Shown here one piece after another: positions 9,201 through 20,080 of a stretch of 64,000 nt of DNA; within the stretch, counting starts at the first letter, position 1, and every line of letters starts with the position of its first letter. The stretch is taken from positions 46,450 through 110,449 of the forward strand of contig JAEELL010000106.1 of assembly GCA_016282745.1 (NCBI GenBank), read 5' to 3'. The stretch is from Lachnospiraceae bacterium. GTDB lineage: Bacteria; Bacillota; Clostridia; Lachnospirales; Lachnospiraceae. Below the pieces are notes generated by a model. That model was not told the DNA's origin and made no database searches. It saw nothing but the letters and a program-made list of their open reading frames with translations. The position numbers were made by a program, and so were the translations under genes.

Positions 9201-12200
9201 ATGCGATGGATGAAGAGGTAATTCCTGCTGATCCGGATGTGCGCAATTTCACCTACAGCTTCTTTGAAGGAAAACTGTATTACAGAGAAAATTCTTTGAT
9301 GGCTAGAAAATCAGTATCAAAAACTATGGAAGAGAGAATCCGAAATCTGGATGAAATCCGACAGATTACGAGAAATCTGATTGATATTCAGTTGGAAGGA
9401 AGTACAGAAGAGGAGATTGCAGATAAGCAAAAACTGCTGAATCGGAAGTACGATCAGTTTGTAAAACAGTATGGCTATATTACCGGAAAAGCAAATAGAA
9501 CAGCGTTTCGTGATGATAGTGATTATCCTTTGCTTTGCAGCTTAGAAGAAGTAAACGAAGAGGGCGAGGTGAAAAAAGCGGATATGTTTTATAAGCAGAC
9601 GATAAAAGCAAAACCTGTGATTGAGCATGTGGAGACAGCTGTAGAAGCATTAAATGTTTCGGTATGTGAGTTTGGGTATGTAAACCTTCCGTATATGCTT
9701 AGTATCTATGAACCAAGTCTTGATGAAGCAAAGATGAAACTTGCTGAGGAAAAACAGATTCCTGTAGAAGAAATCAGTTTTTCAGCCCAACTTGAAACAG
9801 ATATGAAAAGGGAAATTCTCGTGGAAGAGTTGTCTGGAATTATGTTCCTTAATCCTTCGAGGTATAATGAGAATGATCCGGATGCCGGATGGGAGACAGC
9901 AGATGATTATCTTTCCGGCAACGTGAGAGACAAGCTTCGTGTTGCCAAAGCAATGTCAGAGGAGAATCCAAGGTTTCTTATCAATGTGGAAGCACTTGAG
10001 AAGGTGCAACCGGAATGGGTAGAAGCACCGGATATTGATGTTAGGATTGGTACAACATGGATTGAACCGGAGGATTATGAACAGTTTATTTACGAACTGC
10101 TTAATACTCCGAGAAGAGCAAGAGCGGTAAGGTCGCAGTGGTATAATTCAGGAATACAGGTAAAAGTGAATAAACTCAGTATGGATTGGTTTCTTGAAAA
10201 CAAATCCATGGATAAGCATTCAGTGGCAGCTACAAAGACTTATGGTACAAGCCGCATGGATGCTTATTCTATTTTTGAGGACACTTTGAATTTAAAGACT
10301 GTGACAGTCAGGGACAGAATTGAGGATGGAGATGGAAAGTATCATTATGAAGTCAACAAAACGGAAACCATGCTCGCTAGGGAAAAGCAGAACATGATGA
10401 AAGAGAAGTTTAAGGAATGGCTGTTCTCTGATCCGGAGCGCAGACAGAAGTATGTGGAGTATTATAATGAGACCTTTAACAATATCAGACTCAGAGAGTA
10501 TGATGGTTCGTATTTGCAGTTTCCGGGAATGAATCCTGAGATTGAATTAAAACCACATCAGAAAAATGCTGTGGCTAGGATTCTCATGGGCGGTAATACT
10601 CTGCTGGCACATTGCGTGGGAGCAGGAAAATCTTTTGAAATGATGGCTGCATGTATGGAACAAAAAAGACTCGGACTTGCCAATAAGACAATTATGGTAG
10701 TTCCAAAACCTTTGATTGGTCAGACTGCTTCTGAGTTTTTGAGACTCTATCCTTCAGCTAATATTCTTGTTGCGACAGAAAGAGATTTCGAAAAGAGCAG
10801 ACGTAGACAATTTGTTTCAAGGATTGCCACAGGAGATTATGATTGTGTGATTATGTCTCATTCGCAGTTTGAAAAGATACCGATTTCTTATGAACGAAAA
10901 CAGAGGATGTTGAATGACCAGATTGAGGAAATCTCCTATGCGATTGAAGATATGAAGTATCAAAACGGAGAACGCTGGACAGTTAAGCAGATGGAAAGCC
11001 AGAAGAAAAAACTGGAGAACGAACTGAAAAAACTCAGTGATGAGAGCAGAAAAGATGACTTGATCACGTTTGAGGAGCTGGGCGTGGATTGCATTATGGT
11101 GGATGAGGCTCACAATTTTAAGAACCTCGCTATCTTTTCTAAGATGAATAATGTGTCCGGCATTAGTAGTTCCGGAGCACAGAAATCGACAGATATGCAA
11201 CTGAAATGTCAATATTTGTCGGAAATCAACGACGGAAGAGGAATTGTGTTTGCAACAGGTACTCCAATCAGTAATACCATGTGTGAAATGTATGTCATGC
11301 AACTTTACTTGCAGAAACAGGCATTAGAGCAGATGGGAATTCATCATTTTGATTCCTGGGCATCAAACTTCGGAGAAGTGACAACAGCTTTGGAACTTAC
11401 CGTTGAAGGTAGCGGATTCCGGTTTAAGAGCAGATTTAATAAGTTTACCAATTTGCCGGAGCTTATGAATATCTTCAGGGAAGTGGCAGATGTTCAGACT
11501 TCCGATATGTTAGATCTTGATGTTCCTGCTCTAAGGGGAGGAAAAGCAATCATTGTGGAGTCAGAACAGGACTGGTATGTAAAACAGGTCATGGAAGAGT
11601 TTGTTGCCAGAGCGGAGCGTATCCGAAACGGAGGCGTTGCTCCATCGGAAGATAATTTTCTAAAAATATCCCATGAGGCAAGGCTTTTAGGAACTGACGC
11701 AAGGCTTCTTGATAAGGATGCACCAAATAATCCGGATGGAAAGCTGAATAAAGTCGCGGAGAATGTATGGAAAGAATATGAAAAAGGAAATGCTGATGGC
11801 AAAATAGGCTGTCAGCTTATTTTTTCGGATATTGGTACACCGGGACCGGGGAAAGAGTTTACGGTATATGACTACTTGAAGGAATCACTTATCAAGTATG
11901 GCATACCGGAAGAAGAGATTGCATTTATTCACGATGCAAAAACAGACGCTCAAAGAGATGCGTTGTTTAAGGAAATGAGAACAGGTAAAAAGAAGGTACT
12001 CATTGGTTCAACGGATAAATGTGGTACCGGTGTTAATGTTCAGACGCACCTTGTGGCAATGCACCATGTAGATTGTCCTTGGAAACCTTCTTCCATTGAA
12101 CAAAGGGAAGGCAGAGGCATCAGACAGGGTAATGAGAATGAAGAGATTGCTGTGTATCGCTATGTGACGAAAGGAACCTTTGACGCATACAACTGGAGCC

Positions 12201-13057
12201 TTGTGGAGAATAAGCAGCGCTTTATTTCGCAGGTAATGACAAGCAGATCTGTGAGCAGAACCTGTGAGGATATTGATGAGGCAACTCTTTCCTATGCGGA
12301 AATCAAGGCAGTGGCAACAGGTAATCCTATGATAAAGGAGAAGATGGAGATTGATAATGATGTGCAGAGACTGAAATTGTTAAAGGCTTCTTATGACAGT
12401 CAAAGATATGGTTTACAGGATAATTTTATGATCCGTTATCCGAAATTGATTAAGACAGCTACAGAAAAGATGGCATGTGAAAAGGAAGATATAAAGCACA
12501 GGGACGAGGAATTTCTCAACCATCCGGAATTTGAAATCAAGGTGGGCGGTGTCACCTATACCGAGAGAGTAGATGGAGGAACGCAGATGCTTTTGGCTGT
12601 CAGCAAGGCAAAGAGTGGGGAGACAACGCATATAGGGGAGTTCCATGGGTTTGACCTTTTGGTTGAAAAGAACTTCATGGGAATCAACTATATGATTCTC
12701 AGAGGAAAAACAGATTATAAGACCGAACTTTCCACCAGTCCGGTAGGAAGCATGGTAAAACTTGAAAATCTGTTTAATGGATTGCAGGAGAACATTGATT
12801 ATCTGGAGAAAAAGATTGAGCAGTATCAGAATGACTTAGAATCGTCTAAAGCAGAGTATGAAAAGCCTTTTGCACATGAGCAGGAATTGAAAGAAAAACT
12901 GGCAAGGCAGATTGAACTTAATGCCCAGTTAGATTTGGAAAATGAAAAGGTGGCAGATGCTGATCTTGGTGGCTTGAAAGAAGATTCCCTGGAGCAAGGA
13001 AGCAACGTTGCAGAGAAGGGAATCAGCTATCAAACGGATCATAAAGAATTGCGTTAG
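6215..13057 (+). CDS. Giant ICE DNA methylase/SNF2-type helicase protein
   Basis: A 2280-residue fusion common on Lachnospiraceae conjugative elements. Residues 1-100 look like an ArdC-type ssDNA-binding N-terminus. Residues about 255-385 are a low-complexity linker rich in Gly, Arg, Ser and Glu. An N6-adenine methylase-like domain follows, with E750[10 protein letters not shown] (SAM site) and GN814VPFG in place of NPPY. The C-terminal half is a SNF2/DEAD-like helicase: Walker A G1469-AGKS, DEAH at 1630-1633, [10 protein letters not shown] near 1679, and [11 protein letters not shown] near 1965. A coiled coil lies near the C-terminus. The changed NPPY motif leaves methylation activity open. 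Its role is probably protection or processing of transferred DNA. The linker coincides with a second gene in another frame (6990-7352). Confidence 0.9.
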   Translation: MANKFLVQGIYDSEISNIMGNPEKWKDVLALAGQLYRYEFDNIILVYAQRPRATLIADYDTWKKVGRYVKRGSKGIAIFPSRALNPRMRYVFDISDTGGKNVKLTWDLDGNALTDYLHFLLQNGHISGFENGDRKQQLNLLKDFTESRISVIIEEEFGEKITELMQLSGSVIKEFSEKREGLQQYDMERLVKASILYAVGTRCGFDLSMQEQDFGQIVNIKDEEMIYRLGSLVCDVSCSVLREFNHNIRTIERERRNAYGRTNDLQRSERDSVSGDSVAGESGRGAEGTGQVRKDGNEVSERERTGKIQDAHAVWKAVTEDEKSGRGSEHAFRSADGELSEKAQAGESELHHGNVEIERAGEDGGGGSSPSPDRAEVSLETDEELNRELEELDSLGKTEEASQYVQASFFDSDFGLSPSLPMHTVKKSGNTFEYNGQKYTYIAPKKEPVVPEEYVKQTVLRGTGFVEGKTRVCKIFETEIDAATRAKLIKKEYGQGGAGWPLEGYGLHGYDTFHGQGIRFQWRDAEGEKEGYVSWKNIESTIAALILTGEYQQDAKREEEIVEDTNSEIEEDEIDEYAIPDEPDSYARNRLTEDELVTIAEYGDELEAEYEADESVEIPMEAEATEGEKKLNYHYNLWEVEKGGAKTRYQWNVDSIRLLKKIESEGRMATGIEQKVLSKYVGWGGLSQAFDEENEGWKKEYQELKELLSEVEYKDARATVNNAFYTPPEVAMCINQALIKFGFRGGNVLEPSMGIGNFFGCIPTPMQKSNLYGVEIDSISGRIAKQLYQNAKISITGFENTEYPDNFFDVVIGNVPFGDYKLHDPKYNKYNFRIHDYFLAKSLDVVRPGGMVAVITTKGTMDKSNPAIRKYLAERAELVGAIRLPNIAFKDNAGTEVTADILFLQKRERKVDIEPDWVHLGYTENGIAVNSYFVEHPEMILGRMEYDTRMFGKDSKYTVCVNDDEDFNLYEALTQAVANIEAELTDLEVVIEGETDAMDEEVIPADPDVRNFTYSFFEGKLYYRENSLMARKSVSKTMEERIRNLDEIRQITRNLIDIQLEGSTEEEIADKQKLLNRKYDQFVKQYGYITGKANRTAFRDDSDYPLLCSLEEVNEEGEVKKADMFYKQTIKAKPVIEHVETAVEALNVSVCEFGYVNLPYMLSIYEPSLDEAKMKLAEEKQIPVEEISFSAQLETDMKREILVEELSGIMFLNPSRYNENDPDAGWETADDYLSGNVRDKLRVAKAMSEENPRFLINVEALEKVQPEWVEAPDIDVRIGTTWIEPEDYEQFIYELLNTPRRARAVRSQWYNSGIQVKVNKLSMDWFLENKSMDKHSVAATKTYGTSRMDAYSIFEDTLNLKTVTVRDRIEDGDGKYHYEVNKTETMLAREKQNMMKEKFKEWLFSDPERRQKYVEYYNETFNNIRLREYDGSYLQFPGMNPEIELKPHQKNAVARILMGGNTLLAHCVGAGKSFEMMAACMEQKRLGLANKTIMVVPKPLIGQTASEFLRLYPSANILVATERDFEKSRRRQFVSRIATGDYDCVIMSHSQFEKIPISYERKQRMLNDQIEEISYAIEDMKYQNGERWTVKQMESQKKKLENELKKLSDESRKDDLITFEELGVDCIMVDEAHNFKNLAIFSKMNNVSGISSSGAQKSTDMQLKCQYLSEINDGRGIVFATGTPISNTMCEMYVMQLYLQKQALEQMGIHHFDSWASNFGEVTTALELTVEGSGFRFKSRFNKFTNLPELMNIFREVADVQTSDMLDLDVPALRGGKAIIVESEQDWYVKQVMEEFVARAERIRNGGVAPSEDNFLKISHEARLLGTDARLLDKDAPNNPDGKLNKVAENVWKEYEKGNADGKIGCQLIFSDIGTPGPGKEFTVYDYLKESLIKYGIPEEEIAFIHDAKTDAQRDALFKEMRTGKKKVLIGSTDKCGTGVNVQTHLVAMHHVDCPWKPSSIEQREGRGIRQGNENEEIAVYRYVTKGTFDAYNWSLVENKQRFISQVMTSRSVSRTCEDIDEATLSYAEIKAVATGNPMIKEKMEIDNDVQRLKLLKASYDSQRYGLQDNFMIRYPKLIKTATEKMACEKEDIKHRDEEFLNHPEFEIKVGGVTYTERVDGGTQMLLAVSKAKSGETTHIGEFHGFDLLVEKNFMGINYMILRGKTDYKTELSTSPVGSMVKLENLFNGLQENIDYLEKKIEQYQNDLESSKAEYEKPFAHEQELKEKLARQIELNAQLDLENEKVADADLGGLKEDSLEQGSNVAEKGISYQTDHKELR
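6990..7352 (+). CDS. TnpV-like protein encoded out of frame inside the helicase gene
   Basis: A 120-residue protein in a different + frame from the helicase, wholly inside its linker-coding part. It has its own strong ribosome binding site, AAAGGAG at 6975-6981, eight bases before the ATG at 6990. The sequence has the TnpV layout: a strand [12 protein letters not shown], then [40 protein letters not shown], and a final [18 protein letters not shown] helix. Codon use is that of a real gene (many CTG, CAG, AAG, GAG). The overlapping helicase residues are low complexity with few hydrophobic residues, as expected when one frame is free to follow the other. TnpV is a small transposon-associated protein of unknown function. 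Confidence 0.75.
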   Translation: MVEQMTYKEVNGILYPEIQLPENQEEELKELGKYGRMAMRYLKENEPERYKTLMRFGKLSQKMKKVEEEANTLLDQLMESYLKKHKPENPNSTMEMWKLREQAKMEAEEVVLHQIVLKFH

Positions 13058-13080
13058 CACAAGAAAAGGAGATGGTTAAA

Positions 13081-13701
13081 ATGGACAGGAGAAAAATCAT
13101 AGCGACTGTACTGATTGGTGTAGGGATTGCCATTATGGCAGTCCCTTTTTACTGGCATTTTTCAGGCAAACATCGAACAGAACAGTTGCTTACTCATTTT
13201 GAAAAGACAATCGAGTATAAGCAGGAGGATGACGATGAGGAGGAAGAACACGTGGAAGACGAAGGGAAAACCGCCCTTAGTGAAGAGGATGCAGCCGTAT
13301 TGGAGGAGGGTAATGTTATCGGAATCATTGAGATTGAAAGTATCGGGATTCGTTACCCGGTAATTGAAGGAACCGGAAATGGTGCTTTGAATTCAGGAAT
13401 TGGTCACATCACAGAAACCGCAGGAATTGGTGGTAACGGAAACTGTGTATTGTGTGGTCACAACGGTAGCAGATATGGCACATTTTTCACACCGCTTTGT
13501 CAGGTGAAAAAGGGAGATGAGGTTTCAGTTATGGATGATTTCGGACAAGTGCATTTGTATGAAGTCGAAGAGACTTTCGTTACGAATCCTTATGACAATA
13601 GCATCAAGACGCAGGGAGAAGAAAAAGAATTAACTCTTTTTACCTGTGCAAATAAAGGGACCATGCGGTTTGTGGCAAGGTGCAAAGCAAAGGAGGAATG
13701 A
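13081..13701 (+). CDS. Class D sortase
   Basis: A 206-residue membrane-anchored transpeptidase. It has an N-terminal signal anchor (residues 5-25), an acidic stretch (about 42-65), then the sortase domain with H127 (CGHNGSRYG), catalytic C189 (LTLFTC) and R200 (FVARC). The short domain and this arrangement fit the class D type of Clostridia. It would attach a sorting-signal protein, perhaps an ICE surface adhesin, to the wall; no obvious substrate gene is in the window. The start at 13081 is preferred over the ATG at 13072 because AAAGGAG at 13065-13071 touches the latter. It follows the helicase by 23 bases. Confidence 0.85.
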   Translation: MDRRKIIATVLIGVGIAIMAVPFYWHFSGKHRTEQLLTHFEKTIEYKQEDDDEEEEHVEDEGKTALSEEDAAVLEEGNVIGIIEIESIGIRYPVIEGTGNGALNSGIGHITETAGIGGNGNCVLCGHNGSRYGTFFTPLCQVKKGDEVSVMDDFGQVHLYEVEETFVTNPYDNSIKTQGEEKELTLFTCANKGTMRFVARCKAKEE

Positions 13702-13702
13702 G

Positions 13703-14101
13703 ATGAAAAGATACAGATTATTCGAGATTGAGGATGTGCTGGCGGATATGGATACTTCGGAAGTGGATGATGATATAGCGGAAACAGAAGAAGATTATCA
13801 GATTGTAGTCAGCGGAGTGGTGATATTTGTTGAAAAAATAAATCTTTATCTCAGGCAAGGAGTGGTCTGTAACTGGGATGAAGAGGAGAAAATGTTCATG
13901 CCTGATTTTGCAGTTACCGTAATCTACGAAGCGGAGAGTAGCTGTGAAGAATGGATTTATTATGAACAGGATGGATTTGTAACCACTGTGGCAAACTGGC
14001 TAAGTGGCAGAATGCCGGTGGAGCAAATAGAACAGCTTTGGTGTGAGCTTATCATGCCGGATAACAATAACAAACAAAAGAAAGAGAGGAAAAGTGTATG
14101 A
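13703..14101 (+). CDS. Hypothetical acidic ICE protein
   Basis: A 132-residue acidic soluble protein that starts at the ATG at 13703 after AGGAGGAATGAG, one base after the sortase stop. It ends with an ATGA overlap with the SpoVG-like gene, so the three genes are translationally coupled. The protein is beta-rich in the middle (YQIVVSGVVIFVEKINLYL), and I do not recognise a family. A longer in-frame reading from 13646 runs into the sortase gene and lacks a ribosome binding site. Confidence 0.7.
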   Translation: MKRYRLFEIEDVLADMDTSEVDDDIAETEEDYQIVVSGVVIFVEKINLYLRQGVVCNWDEEEKMFMPDFAVTVIYEAESSCEEWIYYEQDGFVTTVANWLSGRMPVEQIEQLWCELIMPDNNNKQKKERKSV

Positions 14102-14799
14102 AGTATTCAATTAAGGTGAATGAAGTAAGAGCAAAAGAGGGTAGCAATATCAAGGGATTTGCTACGGTTGTGTTTGGAGATTCTTTCAAGATCACAAACA
14201 TTGCAATTTTGGAGAACAGGGAAAAGGGGCAGTTGTTTATCTCCATGCCCCGCTATCGCTCCAATGAGAGAGACGAAAACAACGGTGTGGTCTATAAGGA
14301 TGTATGTAATCCTATCACATCCGAATTTCGTGAGGAACTGTATAACAACATTTTTGATATGTATGAACAGGTAGTTGCAAAGACTTTAGATCAGACCAAA
14401 ATGCAGGAAGGTGAAAGGGAAGAACCGGCATTTTCCGTAACGGTTACTCCGTTTGAAAAAGAGGGAAGCAATATCAAAGGGCTTGCCCGTATTTATTTTG
14501 ATGATTGCTTTATTGTCAACAACGTAAATATTCTTCAGGGCAAGGAGAATCTCTTTGTGGCTATGCCTTCTTACAAGACAAAGCAGGTGGATGAACAGGG
14601 AAAAGCAATCTATCAGGATGTTTGTTATCCTGTGACAAAAGAATTTCGTGAGAAGCTCTATGAGGAAGTTCTTGCAGAGTATGAAAGAGCAAAGGAAAAG
14701 AAGCAGGAGCAGTCTGAAAAAAGTGCCGAGGAAAAGAAAGAGGAGCAGGATAAAGACGGATTTATGAAGGTTTCCGGTGAACCATTGCCCTTTCGATAA
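14098..14799 (+). CDS. Double-domain SpoVG-like protein
   Basis: A 233-residue protein with two SpoVG-type domains in tandem. The first covers about 1-90 (GSNIKGFATVVFGDSFKITN, then ISMPRY and a DVCNPITSEFREEL end). The second covers about 112-205 (GSNIKGLARIYFDDCFIVNN, then VAMPSY and DVCYPVTKEFREKL). SpoVG proteins are small nucleic-acid-binding regulators. A fused pair would act as a built-in dimer. The C-terminal 30 residues are a charged Lys/Glu tail. It starts inside an ATGA overlap with the upstream gene. Regulation of element genes is inferred. Confidence 0.85.
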   Translation: MKYSIKVNEVRAKEGSNIKGFATVVFGDSFKITNIAILENREKGQLFISMPRYRSNERDENNGVVYKDVCNPITSEFREELYNNIFDMYEQVVAKTLDQTKMQEGEREEPAFSVTVTPFEKEGSNIKGLARIYFDDCFIVNNVNILQGKENLFVAMPSYKTKQVDEQGKAIYQDVCYPVTKEFREKLYEEVLAEYERAKEKKQEQSEKSAEEKKEEQDKDGFMKVSGEPLPFR

Positions 14800-14813
14800 G
14801 GAGTAATTGATGT

Positions 14814-14833
14814 GGGGAGGCGTTGTCCTCCCC
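14814..14833 (+). promoter_or_regulatory. GGAGG/CCTCC hairpin before a ribosome binding site
   Basis: Perfect seven-base stem (GGGGAGG at 14814-14820, CCTCCCC at 14827-14833, six-base loop) lying between two genes and ten bases before AAGGAGG. It has no T tract, so it is more likely an RNA processing or translation element than a terminator. Similar GGAGGCG-type hairpins occur near 51000 and 51500. Confidence 0.5.
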
Positions 14834-14856
14834 TTGCATTTAAGGAGGAATTTAAG

Positions 14857-15732
14857 ATGGAAACGATTGAAAGAAAAGCGTTAACGCAGGATGAAATGAT
14901 TATGGAGCTGTTGCAGCTTCTTAAGCAGAACAATATGCAACAGGAGTCAAAAGATACCTATGAGCTTTGTGCGTATATAGACAGTCTTGAAAAGAAACTG
15001 GATTCTATGACTACAGAACTTGTGAATATGCAGAATCGTATTGATGAGTTGCAGGAGAGTCAGATTTCTAAGGCAATACAGGCTCGTATGGCAGAAGCAA
15101 AAGAACGAATTACTGTTCAGTGCAAAGAGATAAAAGTGAAGATTATTCAGACGAAAGAAGCGGTGCGTGAAAAAGCACAGAATATTGTTTCGGATGTGAA
15201 GATCAGAGGGATGGTTGCACTTAACAGAGTATCGGAGATTCTTAAAGTAAGGGATAATCTTTCTGTGATTCGACAAAAGGTCAGAGAAGCAAAAAAGAAT
15301 GTAACACATGAAATCAATAAAATCAAGGCAGTTGGAGAGAGTATTCGTGAAGCCAATCAGATTATTGCAAATGCGGTTCGCAAATATGCAGAAAAGCCGG
15401 AGGTGGATTATTCCAAGCAGGAAAGAACGGTCTTTAAGACGGATATCGTTGCAGCTCCATGGAAAGCGATTGAAAAGTTGCGTAATTCCGCAGAACTTCA
15501 TTTGGATGGTGCGATTGATAAGGTCGATAACCTAGCATTAGATGTCGAACTGAGTCGAAATGAGGAGATAAAGGTTGGTATGTGTGTGAATGATTCGATG
15601 GTCGTTACGGTTGGAGAAAAAGAGCATGTGTATGGAGCGGAGCTGTTTGAGGAGTATCAGGAGAATCAAAGTGAAGCAAAGGATAGCCCAAAATTGAAAT
15701 TTCAAGAATGCAAACACAGTATTAAGAGATAA
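14857..15732 (+). CDS. Coiled-coil ICE protein, DUF6674-like
   Basis: A 291-residue soluble, helical protein that starts at the ATG at 14857 after AAGGAGG. The N-terminus (ALTQDEMIMELLQLLKQNN) and the following coiled coil with heptads (about 35-200, YIDSLEKKLDSMTTELVNMQ) recall the DUF6674 family, seen at this position on related elements. The second half is basic (many Lys/Arg). An ORF extension back to 14812 reads through the hairpin and ribosome binding site and is rejected. It is the last gene of the conjugation accessory block, and a terminator follows. Function unknown. Confidence 0.7.
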   Translation: METIERKALTQDEMIMELLQLLKQNNMQQESKDTYELCAYIDSLEKKLDSMTTELVNMQNRIDELQESQISKAIQARMAEAKERITVQCKEIKVKIIQTKEAVREKAQNIVSDVKIRGMVALNRVSEILKVRDNLSVIRQKVREAKKNVTHEINKIKAVGESIREANQIIANAVRKYAEKPEVDYSKQERTVFKTDIVAAPWKAIEKLRNSAELHLDGAIDKVDNLALDVELSRNEEIKVGMCVNDSMVVTVGEKEHVYGAELFEEYQENQSEAKDSPKLKFQECKHSIKR

Positions 15733-15758
15733 GATTTAAGGTTTTTTGTTAGTGTGGA

Positions 15759-15788
15759 GGTACTCGGGGATTGCTCGGGTACCTTTTT
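15759..15788 (+). terminator. Rho-independent terminator
   Basis: Eight-base stem (GGTACTCG at 15759-15766 with CGGGTACC at 15776-15783, one G-T pair) and five T. It closes the conjugation accessory operon. Confidence 0.75.
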
Positions 15789-16174
15789 GTTAACCTCCCA
15801 AGTTCGTAGTACATAGCCTCACATGTATATAGGTTTAATGTTCACTGGAAGTTACTGTTGTCTAAGTTTTGGAAATTGTATGCTAAATATGAGCAATATT
15901 GAGAAAAAGCAAAAAATGATATATAATTAAACTATAAATGAAAATACATGCAAACTATTGTTTTTGACTCCTTGTTTATACTTCTAAATAGATAATTGAA
16001 TTATATGAATTATGTTTTGTTAAGAAAAAATTCTATTTTTATTTCAATTCATAATAGAAAAGAAAAAAGCATTTTTGGTGGTTTATGTTATATATAGTTA
16101 GTGTTTGAGACGTATGGTATTTTTGTGTGCAAAGTGACTAGCAGTTGATGTAAATATGAAAGGAGCAATGAAAT
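15789..16174. other. AT-rich intergenic region before the secreted lectin protein
   Basis: No convincing gene. It is the boundary between the ICE block and the cargo. TTGACT at 15964 has no well-spaced -10 box, so I do not call a promoter. The only clear site is the AAAGGAG ribosome binding site just before 16175. Confidence 0.5.
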
Positions 16175-19100
16175 ATGTGGAAGAAAAGAATATTGTGTTG
16201 TTGTTTGATATGCATAATAATTATTACGAAATTTACCAGTATTAGTTTTATAAAAGTGAGTGCTGCGGAATTAGATTCTATTGATATCAAAAACTATGTG
16301 CTTTCCAAGGTAGGTATACAGTATCCTAATAGTCGATGTCTTCAGTTCGTAGAAGAATGCTATCAAAATTTAGGGGGCAATAGATCGTATAATTGTTGTG
16401 CATTTAAGAGTGGAAATTTATATATAAAATCAATGAATTCTACGGATATACCTGTTGGTGCAACAGTATATTTTGGAAATTGTGGGGGAGGACCTTGTTC
16501 ATCTTGCGGTTCATCATATTATGGTCATGTTGGAATTTATGTTGGAGATGGTTATTTTGTTCATGCAACAGGAGGAAAAGTATTAAAAAGTACATTAAGT
16601 AGCTGGGGGAATAAGTATAGAGGATGGGGATATTGTGGTAATTTCACATTAAAAAACGAGTATATTATAAACGGCACGCTAGTCAACCTTGGCGATAGTT
16701 TTTCAGCCCGAATAGCCAATTGCTCTTCAGGAAAATTAGTAACCAATGCAAAAGGGAATGTTGCACTTTATTCTCATGCAAATGATATGCTTGCGGAGCA
16801 GATATGGAATTTTACCAGAAATTCCGATGGCTCTTACAAGATAATTAGTTGCTTGTCAGGGGAGGCAATTGATTTAGATAATGCAAGTGATGAAGATGGC
16901 ACAAATATAAAGATGTATGGTAATTATAATTCCAATGCACAAGATTGGTTTATTTATCAGAGGAGTGATGGAACCTATTATTTTAGGTCGAAGTGTTCAA
17001 ATAATAGAGTTTTTGATATACCGGGTGGTAGTTTTGATGAAGGTTCTAATATTCAATTATGGACCGGCAACGATACAGATGCACAAAAATTTTACATTAG
17101 TAAATGTGCGTCAGTTTTGAATTTGGGTGACGAATTAAAATCATTAATCATCAATACAGAGTGTTGGCGTCCAATCATGCAAACTGAAGATGGAAATATT
17201 GTATTAGGTGAGGAAAATGCTGAAAATATGCCTAAGATTTTATGGCATTGGTATAGAAATCCGGATAAGGGTTTTTATACAATTTACTCATACTATAATG
17301 GAAAAGTTTTGGATGTTGAAAATGCAGAAGATAAAAATGGAGCAAATGTCCAGTGTTATAATTATCACGATTCATATGCACAAAGATGGTATGTGTTGCA
17401 ACGAGATGATGGGTCAATACTATTAAAAGCTGCATGTGCGTCTGGAAATCTTGACTTACAAGGTGGTAGTCAAAGTATTGGAACTAATGTCCAAATGTGG
17501 GAAGGTAACAATACTTCTGCACAGCGTTATTCTATTTATCAAATATATCCAAAGGATGCAATTTCATATAATTTACTAACAGAAAGTGCAAGTGTTGCTC
17601 AAGGTGAGAGTACAAAAATTACAATCAAAAATGCACTGTATGCAATTGACTACAAACTTCATATTGTATCGCCAAGTGGCATAACCAATACTGTTGAATT
17701 AGGACAGAGAAATACATATGATTTTTCTGCTAATGAAAAAGGTCTTTATAAAATATATGCCAGTGTAAAATCTCCTGTATCTGAATTTACAGGTTCAGAA
17801 ACAGATAGATGTATAACCATTGCAGTGGGATATGATTATGTTTCATCAGAACAATATAGTGCTGTTTATAATGGGCATTTATATCAGCTGATTGAAAAAC
17901 AAAATGTTAACTGGGCACAGGCAAAGAGTTACTGTGAGGAGAAAAACAGTTATATAGCAACAATAACGTCAAAAGAAGAAAATGATATTGTAGAAGGTTT
18001 GGTTAAAGCTTATGGTAAGCCGACATTCTTAGGAGGAGTAAGAAAGAGTCAGAATGAATTTCGTTGGATGCTGGCAAGTGGAGATGACTTTGTTTATTCA
18101 AATTGGAGTGATGGAGAACCTAATAATACAGACCATGGTGCTTGCGCCATAAAGGATCCTTACGGAGAATATGCAAGAGAAAATTATATATTAATGTATA
18201 TTGATGGTAAATGGAATGATACGCCGATTTTTGGTTCCACAAAGTCATTTGTGATGGAGTCAGCTGCAAAATCTTTGGTTGTTGGAAATCCTACAAAAGT
18301 CAACTATAAGGAAGGAGAATCATTTGACAGAAACAGTATTAAAGTTGAAGTTACATTTTCCGATGGAACAAAGAAAATTGTAGCAGATTATGCAATAAGT
18401 GGATTTGATTCAAATACGGCTGGAGAACAAAAGGTTACAATATCTTATTATGGAATCAGTCAAAATGTTTATGTAAATGTTAATCATGTTTATTTTGCTG
18501 AAGTAACAAAACAACCTACCTGTGAACTGAGTGGGGTTAGAACATATACTTGTACAAAATGTAATGACAAGTATACGGAAGTAATTCCTGCACTTGGCCA
18601 TGATTATGAAGAAACAGTTGTACAACCTACGGATACTGAAAGTGGATATACATTGCATGAATGCCAAAGGTGCCATACTACATATAAGAGCGACTTTACA
18701 GATCCGTTAGGACACTCATACTCAGTTATTGAGCATAAGGATGCGGGATGTACAGAAGAAGGATATGATGTATATAAATGTAAAGACTGTGATGATTCAT
18801 ATAAAGTTACTATCCCTGCAACAGGGCACGATTATAAAACAATAGTAATTGCACCAACATGTATTGAAAAGGGATACAAATTACATAAGTGCAAGAATTG
18901 TGATGAGAGTTATAAGGATAATTATACTGAACCAACAGGACATAACTGGACAGGACAAGTTACAACATGGCCAACATGTACCATGGATGGTGAAATATCG
19001 CTAAAATGTAGTGAATGTGATGTTCAGAAAACTCAGAGATATCCTGCAACCGGTCATGAATATATATCATCTGTGAAAGAACCGACTTGTCACGAAAGGG

Positions 19101-20008
19101 GTTATACACATCATCAGTGTAAGAAATGTAATGATTTCTATGATGACATTTATACGGATAAATTAGAACATAAATATGAGGATGTAGTTACAAAGCAGGC
19201 AACCTGTATTTCAACGGGGGCTCTAGAACATAAGTGTAAGTTATGTGGAGATACACATATAGACATCATTCCAATGATAGAGCATGATTATGTTCAGACA
19301 TTGATTAAGAGTCCAACATGTACATTAAAAGGTCAATGTGAATATAAATGCTCATATTGCGATGACTGCTATTTCAGTTATATTGTAGCGTTAGAACATA
19401 ATTATATTGAATCAATTATTGAGCCGACTAGCACAGAAAAAGGGTATACAGTTCATATATGTGATAGATGTGGTGATAGCTATATGGATAATTATGTTGA
19501 AGCGGTTATTAAAGAAGAAAATAGTACATCAGAACAAGTTGAAACAGCAGATAAAAGGAATGAACAGACCACTTCGACGTATTTAGATATAGAGGGCGTA
19601 ACAACAATAAATCCGTCTGAAAATGTAACGATGAAGATAGGACAAAAGATAACTGAACAGACAGAAACCAATACAAAGTCAACTAATACCTATACGAATA
19701 ATAAAAGCAAAGACGAACCAACTATTTCATCAACAAAATTAGAAAAAGTTAAGGCAAAGAAAAAGGTGCTATTGGTAACATGGAAAAAAGCAAAAGGTGT
19801 TACCGGTTATAAGATTCAATACTCGATGAACAAAAAGTTTAAAAAGTCTAAAACAAAAACTGTAAATAAAGGTTCAATTACAACGATTACAATCAAGAAG
19901 TTGAAGACTAAGAAGAAATACTACATAAGAATCCGAACTTATAAGAAAGTTAATGGTAAGATTTATCAGTCTAACTGGTCAAAACCTATGTCAAAGAAAA
20001 CAAAATAG
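16175..20008 (+). CDS. Secreted multidomain lectin/peptidase surface protein
   Basis: A 1277-residue protein with a Sec signal peptide (residues 1-30). A CHAP or NlpC/P60-like peptidase domain follows (about 37-155) with C55 (NSRCLQFVEEC) and H118 (YGHVGIYVGDG). Next are two ricin-type beta-trefoil lectin repeats (about 165-310 and 320-455), a linker domain, a C-type lectin fold (about 563-697, with WAQAKSYCEEKNSYIATI and WSDGEPNN) and a bacterial Ig-like domain (about 700-770). About eight Cys-rich repeats (772-1108) follow, each with CxxC and a GH(D/S)Y turn. The C-terminus is a basic fibronectin type III domain (1186-1277). It has no sorting motif. It probably binds and remodels wall glycans. 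It is monocistronic between terminators. Confidence 0.8.
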   Translation: MWKKRILCCCLICIIIITKFTSISFIKVSAAELDSIDIKNYVLSKVGIQYPNSRCLQFVEECYQNLGGNRSYNCCAFKSGNLYIKSMNSTDIPVGATVYFGNCGGGPCSSCGSSYYGHVGIYVGDGYFVHATGGKVLKSTLSSWGNKYRGWGYCGNFTLKNEYIINGTLVNLGDSFSARIANCSSGKLVTNAKGNVALYSHANDMLAEQIWNFTRNSDGSYKIISCLSGEAIDLDNASDEDGTNIKMYGNYNSNAQDWFIYQRSDGTYYFRSKCSNNRVFDIPGGSFDEGSNIQLWTGNDTDAQKFYISKCASVLNLGDELKSLIINTECWRPIMQTEDGNIVLGEENAENMPKILWHWYRNPDKGFYTIYSYYNGKVLDVENAEDKNGANVQCYNYHDSYAQRWYVLQRDDGSILLKAACASGNLDLQGGSQSIGTNVQMWEGNNTSAQRYSIYQIYPKDAISYNLLTESASVAQGESTKITIKNALYAIDYKLHIVSPSGITNTVELGQRNTYDFSANEKGLYKIYASVKSPVSEFTGSETDRCITIAVGYDYVSSEQYSAVYNGHLYQLIEKQNVNWAQAKSYCEEKNSYIATITSKEENDIVEGLVKAYGKPTFLGGVRKSQNEFRWMLASGDDFVYSNWSDGEPNNTDHGACAIKDPYGEYARENYILMYIDGKWNDTPIFGSTKSFVMESAAKSLVVGNPTKVNYKEGESFDRNSIKVEVTFSDGTKKIVADYAISGFDSNTAGEQKVTISYYGISQNVYVNVNHVYFAEVTKQPTCELSGVRTYTCTKCNDKYTEVIPALGHDYEETVVQPTDTESGYTLHECQRCHTTYKSDFTDPLGHSYSVIEHKDAGCTEEGYDVYKCKDCDDSYKVTIPATGHDYKTIVIAPTCIEKGYKLHKCKNCDESYKDNYTEPTGHNWTGQVTTWPTCTMDGEISLKCSECDVQKTQRYPATGHEYISSVKEPTCHERGYTHHQCKKCNDFYDDIYTDKLEHKYEDVVTKQATCISTGALEHKCKLCGDTHIDIIPMIEHDYVQTLIKSPTCTLKGQCEYKCSYCDDCYFSYIVALEHNYIESIIEPTSTEKGYTVHICDRCGDSYMDNYVEAVIKEENSTSEQVETADKRNEQTTSTYLDIEGVTTINPSENVTMKIGQKITEQTETNTKSTNTYTNNKSKDEPTISSTKLEKVKAKKKVLLVTWKKAKGVTGYKIQYSMNKKFKKSKTKTVNKGSITTITIKKLKTKKKYYIRIRTYKKVNGKIYQSNWSKPMSKKTK

Positions 20009-20019
20009 AAGATTATAAA

Positions 20020-20080
20020 AAGTCCTCTCAGCATGGTTTGAAAAGAAATGATATGCATATGAAGAGGGCTTTTTTTTTTT
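20020..20080 (+). terminator. Rho-independent terminator
   Basis: Nine-base stem AAGTCCTCT (20020-20028) with AGAGGGCTT (20063-20071, one G-T pair), long loop, then a run of about ten T. Confidence 0.7.

Noticed and set aside
15959..15996. Promoter TTGACT/TATACT before the lectin protein
   Set aside because: The hexamers are 7 bases apart, or 19-21 with later weak boxes; spacing is wrong.
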